33,618 bases of DNA. Origin: Candidatus Nomurabacteria bacterium (GTDB lineage Bacteria > Patescibacteriota > Minisyncoccia > Phycocordibacterales > UBA9973). The stretch's first letter is position 1. Each line of letters begins with the position of its first letter. The notes under the pieces are model-generated. The model saw only the letters and a program-made list of their open reading frames with translations, ran no database searches and was not told the DNA's origin. A program made the position numbers and the translations under genes. The stretch is from assembly GCA_903862255.1 (NCBI GenBank), contig CAIOXK010000008.1:1-33618 (forward strand), read 5' to 3'. Of this stretch, positions 30,508 through 33,618 are shown one piece after another.

Positions 30508-31566
30508 TTATCCCTTATTAATAGTAATCGGTATGAGCTTTTGTTTTTCTACATCACTAAGATATTCAAGAATAAATACTGCAACAGGGATTGCAATAAT
30601 AGCACCCCAGAAACCAGCCACAGTAATGCCAATCAAGAATGACAACAATACAACAAGTGGAGGAATACCAACAGTACGATGAGCAACTACAGGACTCAAT
30701 ACATAGTTTTCTATTTGCTGAACAACAATATAAAAAATTAATACCTTAACTGCTAACAAAAAACCGCCATCAATCACTGCAAACAGTATTGCGGGAATAG
30801 CAGCAAAAATAATACCAAACGGAATAAGTTCAGCTATACCGCTTATCAAGCCAATCAAGAATGAGTACTGCACACCAAGCAATGCAAGCACTACTACAGC
30901 AATGGCTCCAACAATGAGACCAAGTAATAGCTGACCTTTGAACCACAATCCGATTTTGTGCTGAGTTCGATTCCAAAGGTTAACAACATAATGCTCATGC
31001 TTCAAAGGAGTAAGTATGCGAAGAAAACTATCGATACCCTTTTCTTGTATTGATAAATAAAACGCCATCACAACAACCAGAACAACATCAAGCACTGTTC
31101 CAAACGTTGTCCCAATAAATGTTGTTATCCCCTGCGATAAGGAGGCCGAGCTATTTTTCAAACTAGCTAATACATCAGTAAGTGAGGCGTGGTGTGTCAG
31201 ACTTGAAATGAAACTTGTCGCACCCTGAATTGATTCGCCACTGATAGGTGCACTATTAGGGATGTATGAAAGTAATGAAGTAATAACCCCCGATAATTCA
31301 CGGATAATAATCGGAACAAATGTATAGAAGATACCAGCTACTATAAAAATAACCGCCATAAATATGATTGGTACGGAAAGTGTACGTCCAATACCGATAC
31401 TCTTGAAGAGCTTAACCCCTGCCTCAACAAAAGAAGCGATAACGATCGCCACAAGAATTAGCAGCAAAATGTCCTTAATTATAAAGAGAATTACAGCAGT
31501 GGCAATAAGCAATATTGCCCGAATCATTGTGTCAGTACTTATTCTAATGGTGCGATGTTCGCTCAT
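30508..31566 (-). CDS. AI-2E (PerM) family transporter
   Basis: A 352-aa membrane protein from MSEHRTIRIS. An in-frame start at 31632 would read through the promoter and is rejected. Two N-terminal helices, a central soluble domain (about 65-200; YIPNSAPISGESIQGATSFI) and five to six C-terminal helices match the PerM/TqsA/YtvI layout. The family signature QQIENYVLSPVVAHRTVGIPPLVVLLSFLIG is present in parts. The family includes quorum-signal and sodium/lithium exporters, so the substrate here is open. It is the first gene of a probable operon with metG and tatD. Confidence 0.9.
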   Translation of the reverse strand: MSEHRTIRISTDTMIRAILLIATAVILFIIKDILLLILVAIVIASFVEAGVKLFKSIGIGRTLSVPIIFMAVIFIVAGIFYTFVPIIIRELSGVITSLLSYIPNSAPISGESIQGATSFISSLTHHASLTDVLASLKNSSASLSQGITTFIGTTFGTVLDVVLVVVMAFYLSIQEKGIDSFLRILTPLKHEHYVVNLWNRTQHKIGLWFKGQLLLGLIVGAIAVVVLALLGVQYSFLIGLISGIAELIPFGIIFAAIPAILFAVIDGGFLLAVKVLIFYIVVQQIENYVLSPVVAHRTVGIPPLVVLLSFLIGITVAGFWGAIIAIPVAVFILEYLSDVEKQKLIPITINKG

Positions 31567-31574
31567 GTATTGAT

Positions 31575-31583
31575 ATCGTACCA
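31575..31583 (-). promoter_or_regulatory. Extended -10 promoter TGGTACGAT
   Basis: On the minus strand TGGTACGATATC is followed by the ATG at 31566, with 8 bases between hexamer and ATG. Motif and spacing equal those at 1182-1190. Confidence 0.55.
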
Positions 31584-31597
31584 TTGCAGCACAAGGC

Positions 31598-33618
31598 TTA
31601 CAAGGCAGGAGTGGTTGGTGTCTGAGTATCAACAGGAAGTACTACTACTGGTGCAGCAATGTCAGAGCTTTGGGCTTCTGATGGCTGAACAGTTGCAGGA
31701 ACATCTCCTACTACGGTAGTTGTCTGCGGTGAGTTTGCCGAACCACCTGTTGTACTATTTCCCCCACTAGTCTGCTGAGTTTTTTCCAATTGTAATAAAT
31801 TATGAATATCGTCTTTTGTTAGACACTGATCATCAACACAAACACTATCATGTACTACCAATGATTTAATGCCATTCCCTGCACTACCAAACCAAGCAAT
31901 CAGACTATCTCTCCAACTATTTGTTTTTGTAAGGTCTGCGATATTAATAATATTGAAATTCATTTCTTTGATTGCCTCAATTGTGTATGGCACCATACCG
32001 GCATAGTTTAATGACAAAAAGTGTGTCTTTGGATTTTGTGCCACTAAGTCAGGAAAGATTTGTTGTACTTCTTGTGCAATGAAACCTGCATGCCGATTAG
32101 GTCCTGAGCCTGTCGTAGGATTAGAATCTGGTTCTGAGTTCCAGTTATAGTCTACCGGGTTTAATGCAAGAATTTTTGCCAATATGGATTGATTGGTAGT
32201 TGTAATATTAGTATTAAATGTCCAAGGACTATTGTCAGCCAAACTAGCAATATTCTTTTTCAAATTCATATCGGAACTACATGATATACCGCCAGTGACA
32301 TCAGGAGCGATATCACATGTACCCCCAGTGTTTGTAAATTCTGCAACAATACCAGTGGCAACACTGGATGAGCCAACAACAAATAAGAATGAAGGGGTGG
32401 CATTAGCGATACCAGTATTGCCATTTTTGAGGACAGTAAGCGCATTCAAGCGCTGGTTTGGAAAACCTCCTCCAGGCTGAAAACCGTTACCGATTTCAAA
32501 AAGAGGGTCAGTATCAATCCATGTATGAGGGTCGCCGCCACCAACATTATAGCGCCCAAAAACAGTATCGTTATAGGCATTTGCAAAAGATTCATACCCA
32601 CCAGCAGTGGTGTAGTCTCCTTGTGCATCGTTTGCGAAACCGAAAGAAAAACCAAAGAACCCTTCTGACTGACTGATACCAAATGCAGTACTACTAGCAC
32701 CACTAGCATACCCTTCATTAAAAACAATACTGCCTGGACCACTTGCTATACCATCAGAACCAAAAGCCAATGAACCGTTTCCTGATGCTGTCGTATTAAT
32801 ACCAAAGGCGACCGAGTTTTGACCAACATTAGAACTATTCCACTGTGCACCATTGACTGTTCCAGCACGAAACGCATTAGCACTTGGTATCCATTCCATA
32901 CGAGTACCTGCACCAAGGTCTGGTACAGCACTACCAGATCCAAATATACCAGTAGCAACAATGTTCCCATTGTTAATGGAGACATCGCCAGTAACATTTA
33001 AACTAATATCAGTACCATTTCCATCAAGACTCAAAGTTTCTGCATGTATACCGCCAACAACATCAAGTGCTGTGCCTGGTGTAGTTGTACCAATACCAAC
33101 ATTACCAACAACAGACAATTCTCCGCCCACATGAGTAGTTCCAGCAATAGTAGTGTTTCCATTCTTAAGTACTTTAAATGCATCAGAAAGACTTATTGTG
33201 TTGAAACCATTTCCTATCTCAAACAATGGATCAGTACCGACCCAACTAGAAGGATTACCTCCTCCTACATTATTGCGACCAATTACAAAAGAGTCGAGAG
33301 AAGTAGCTGTACCACTGTCGCCAAAAACAGTACTATTTTGACCGGAAGCAGTAGTCATCCGACCAAAACTAGTGGAGAAATCGCCGGAAGCATTTGTTGA
33401 GATACCGAACGCTGTTGATTGATACCCGGAAGCAGTAGTAGAGGCACCAAAAGCAGTGGCCGCATAAGCTGAAGCTATAGTACCACTACCAAACGCAACA
33501 GATGCACCCCCTGATGCTGTATTACCTTGACCTAGTGCAGTAGAATAATCGCCGGAAGCATTTGTACCAACACCATTAGCGATACTATATTGCCCAGAAG
33601 CAATACCAGAGTTAAACA
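31598..33618 (-). CDS. Giant surface protein: YadA-like head repeats and S74 chaperone (5' end outside window)
   Basis: The minus-strand frame is open from the stop at 31598 to the window edge, so this is the C-terminal part (at least 673 aa) of a larger protein. The part before the internal Met at 33358 continues without a stop. It consists of about 14-residue repeats of the type TASGYQSTAFGISTNASGD, as in trimeric adhesin heads. Two copies of a NVGGGxPxxWxxTDPLFEIGNGF block (near 33260 and 32540) show internal duplication. An S74 intramolecular chaperone domain follows (about 32280-31930) with SSDMNLKKNIASL and HAGFIAQEVQQIFPDL, then a short domain with HDSVCVDDQCLTKDDIHNLL and a Thr/Pro-rich tail. 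It probably forms trimeric fibres at the cell surface, with the chaperone self-cleaved after folding. Confidence 0.85.
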   Translation of the reverse strand, partial: FNSGIASGQYSIANGVGTNASGDYSTALGQGNTASGGASVAFGSGTIASAYAATAFGASTTASGYQSTAFGISTNASGDFSTSFGRMTTASGQNSTVFGDSGTATSLDSFVIGRNNVGGGNPSSWVGTDPLFEIGNGFNTISLSDAFKVLKNGNTTIAGTTHVGGELSVVGNVGIGTTTPGTALDVVGGIHAETLSLDGNGTDISLNVTGDVSINNGNIVATGIFGSGSAVPDLGAGTRMEWIPSANAFRAGTVNGAQWNSSNVGQNSVAFGINTTASGNGSLAFGSDGIASGPGSIVFNEGYASGASSTAFGISQSEGFFGFSFGFANDAQGDYTTAGGYESFANAYNDTVFGRYNVGGGDPHTWIDTDPLFEIGNGFQPGGGFPNQRLNALTVLKNGNTGIANATPSFLFVVGSSSVATGIVAEFTNTGGTCDIAPDVTGGISCSSDMNLKKNIASLADNSPWTFNTNITTTNQSILAKILALNPVDYNWNSEPDSNPTTGSGPNRHAGFIAQEVQQIFPDLVAQNPKTHFLSLNYAGMVPYTIEAIKEMNFNIINIADLTKTNSWRDSLIAWFGSAGNGIKSLVVHDSVCVDDQCLTKDDIHNLLQLEKTQQTSGGNSTTGGSANSPQTTTVVGDVPATVQPSEAQSSDIAAPVVVLPVDTQTPTTPAL
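33230..33618 (-). repeat. YadA-head type 14-residue (about 42-bp) tandem repeats
   Basis: Translated on the minus strand this stretch gives successive units such as NASGDYSTALGQGN, TASGGASVAFGSGT, TASGYQSTAFGIST and TASGQNSTVFGDSG. The repeated plus-strand string CCGGAAGCA marks the S-A/S-G turn in each unit. The array continues beyond the window edge. Confidence 0.85.

Overview
The window looks like a chromosomal segment of a Patescibacteria (CPR) bacterium, most likely of the Parcubacteria/Paceibacteria side. The evidence is indirect. There are secreted, Ser/Thr-rich surface proteins with a peptidoglycan-binding domain. RecA, S6 and EF-P are lineage-divergent, and the TatD protein carries an HFFAGD motif. 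The glycan locus is compact and AT-rich. Genes are packed with gaps of 1-5 bases, and convincing Shine-Dalgarno sequences are almost absent. TGA ends tatD, so the standard code applies and the TGA=Gly recoding of Gracilibacteria/SR1 does not. There is no rRNA, tRNA, CRISPR array or transposase in the window.

Layout. (1) 1-1190, minus: two tandem membrane-anchored, cupredoxin-like paralogs ending at a terminator. (2) 1257-14431: a glycan locus of two opposed operons. The plus operon holds an initiating sugar-phosphate transferase, a Wzx flippase, a GT2, an NAD-dependent epimerase and an 871-aa three-domain glycosyltransferase. The minus operon holds a serine hydrolase, a Wzy/WaaL-like protein with a TPR tail, a GT11 fucosyltransferase, a second Wzy-like protein and a GT2. 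The operons meet stop codon to stop codon at 8380/8381. (3) 14466-16637: a terminator and a 700-aa secreted peptidoglycan-binding surface protein. (4) 16638-17264: about 630 bases without a credible gene, dense in inverted repeats including a perfect 36-bp palindrome. (5) 17265-17992: a winged-helix regulator gene and an upstream cluster of TTGTCC-like half-sites, some spaced 11 bp apart. (6) 18086-21827, plus: ftsK, a small Ig-like anchored protein and recA, then a terminator. (7) 21926-23236, plus: an unknown 195-aa gene and efp. (8) 23241-26405, minus: a 1054-aa secreted SGNH-hydrolase/Fn3/peptidoglycan-binding protein. (9) 26487-27899, minus: the rpsF-ssb-rpsR operon with promoter, structured leader and terminator. 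(10) 27901-31583, minus: a 69-aa gene with its own promoter and terminator, preceded by AI-2E transporter-metG-tatD. (11) 31598-33618, minus: the 3' part of a giant YadA-head/S74-chaperone surface protein that runs off the window.

How the genes fit together. The glycan locus could make a Wzx/Wzy-type repeat-unit polymer or oligosaccharide with fucose-like decoration. The large Ser/Thr-rich surface proteins are plausible acceptors or co-components of the cell envelope, but that link is inferred. The most unusual items are the three-domain glycosyltransferase, the palindrome-rich stretch between the major surface protein and the regulator, GC-rich hairpin elements that seem to sit in frame inside ssb and tatD, a candidate S6:S18 leader, an atypical EF-P tip, a RecA C-terminal-domain insertion, and promoters placed so close to start codons that many mRNAs should be leaderless.
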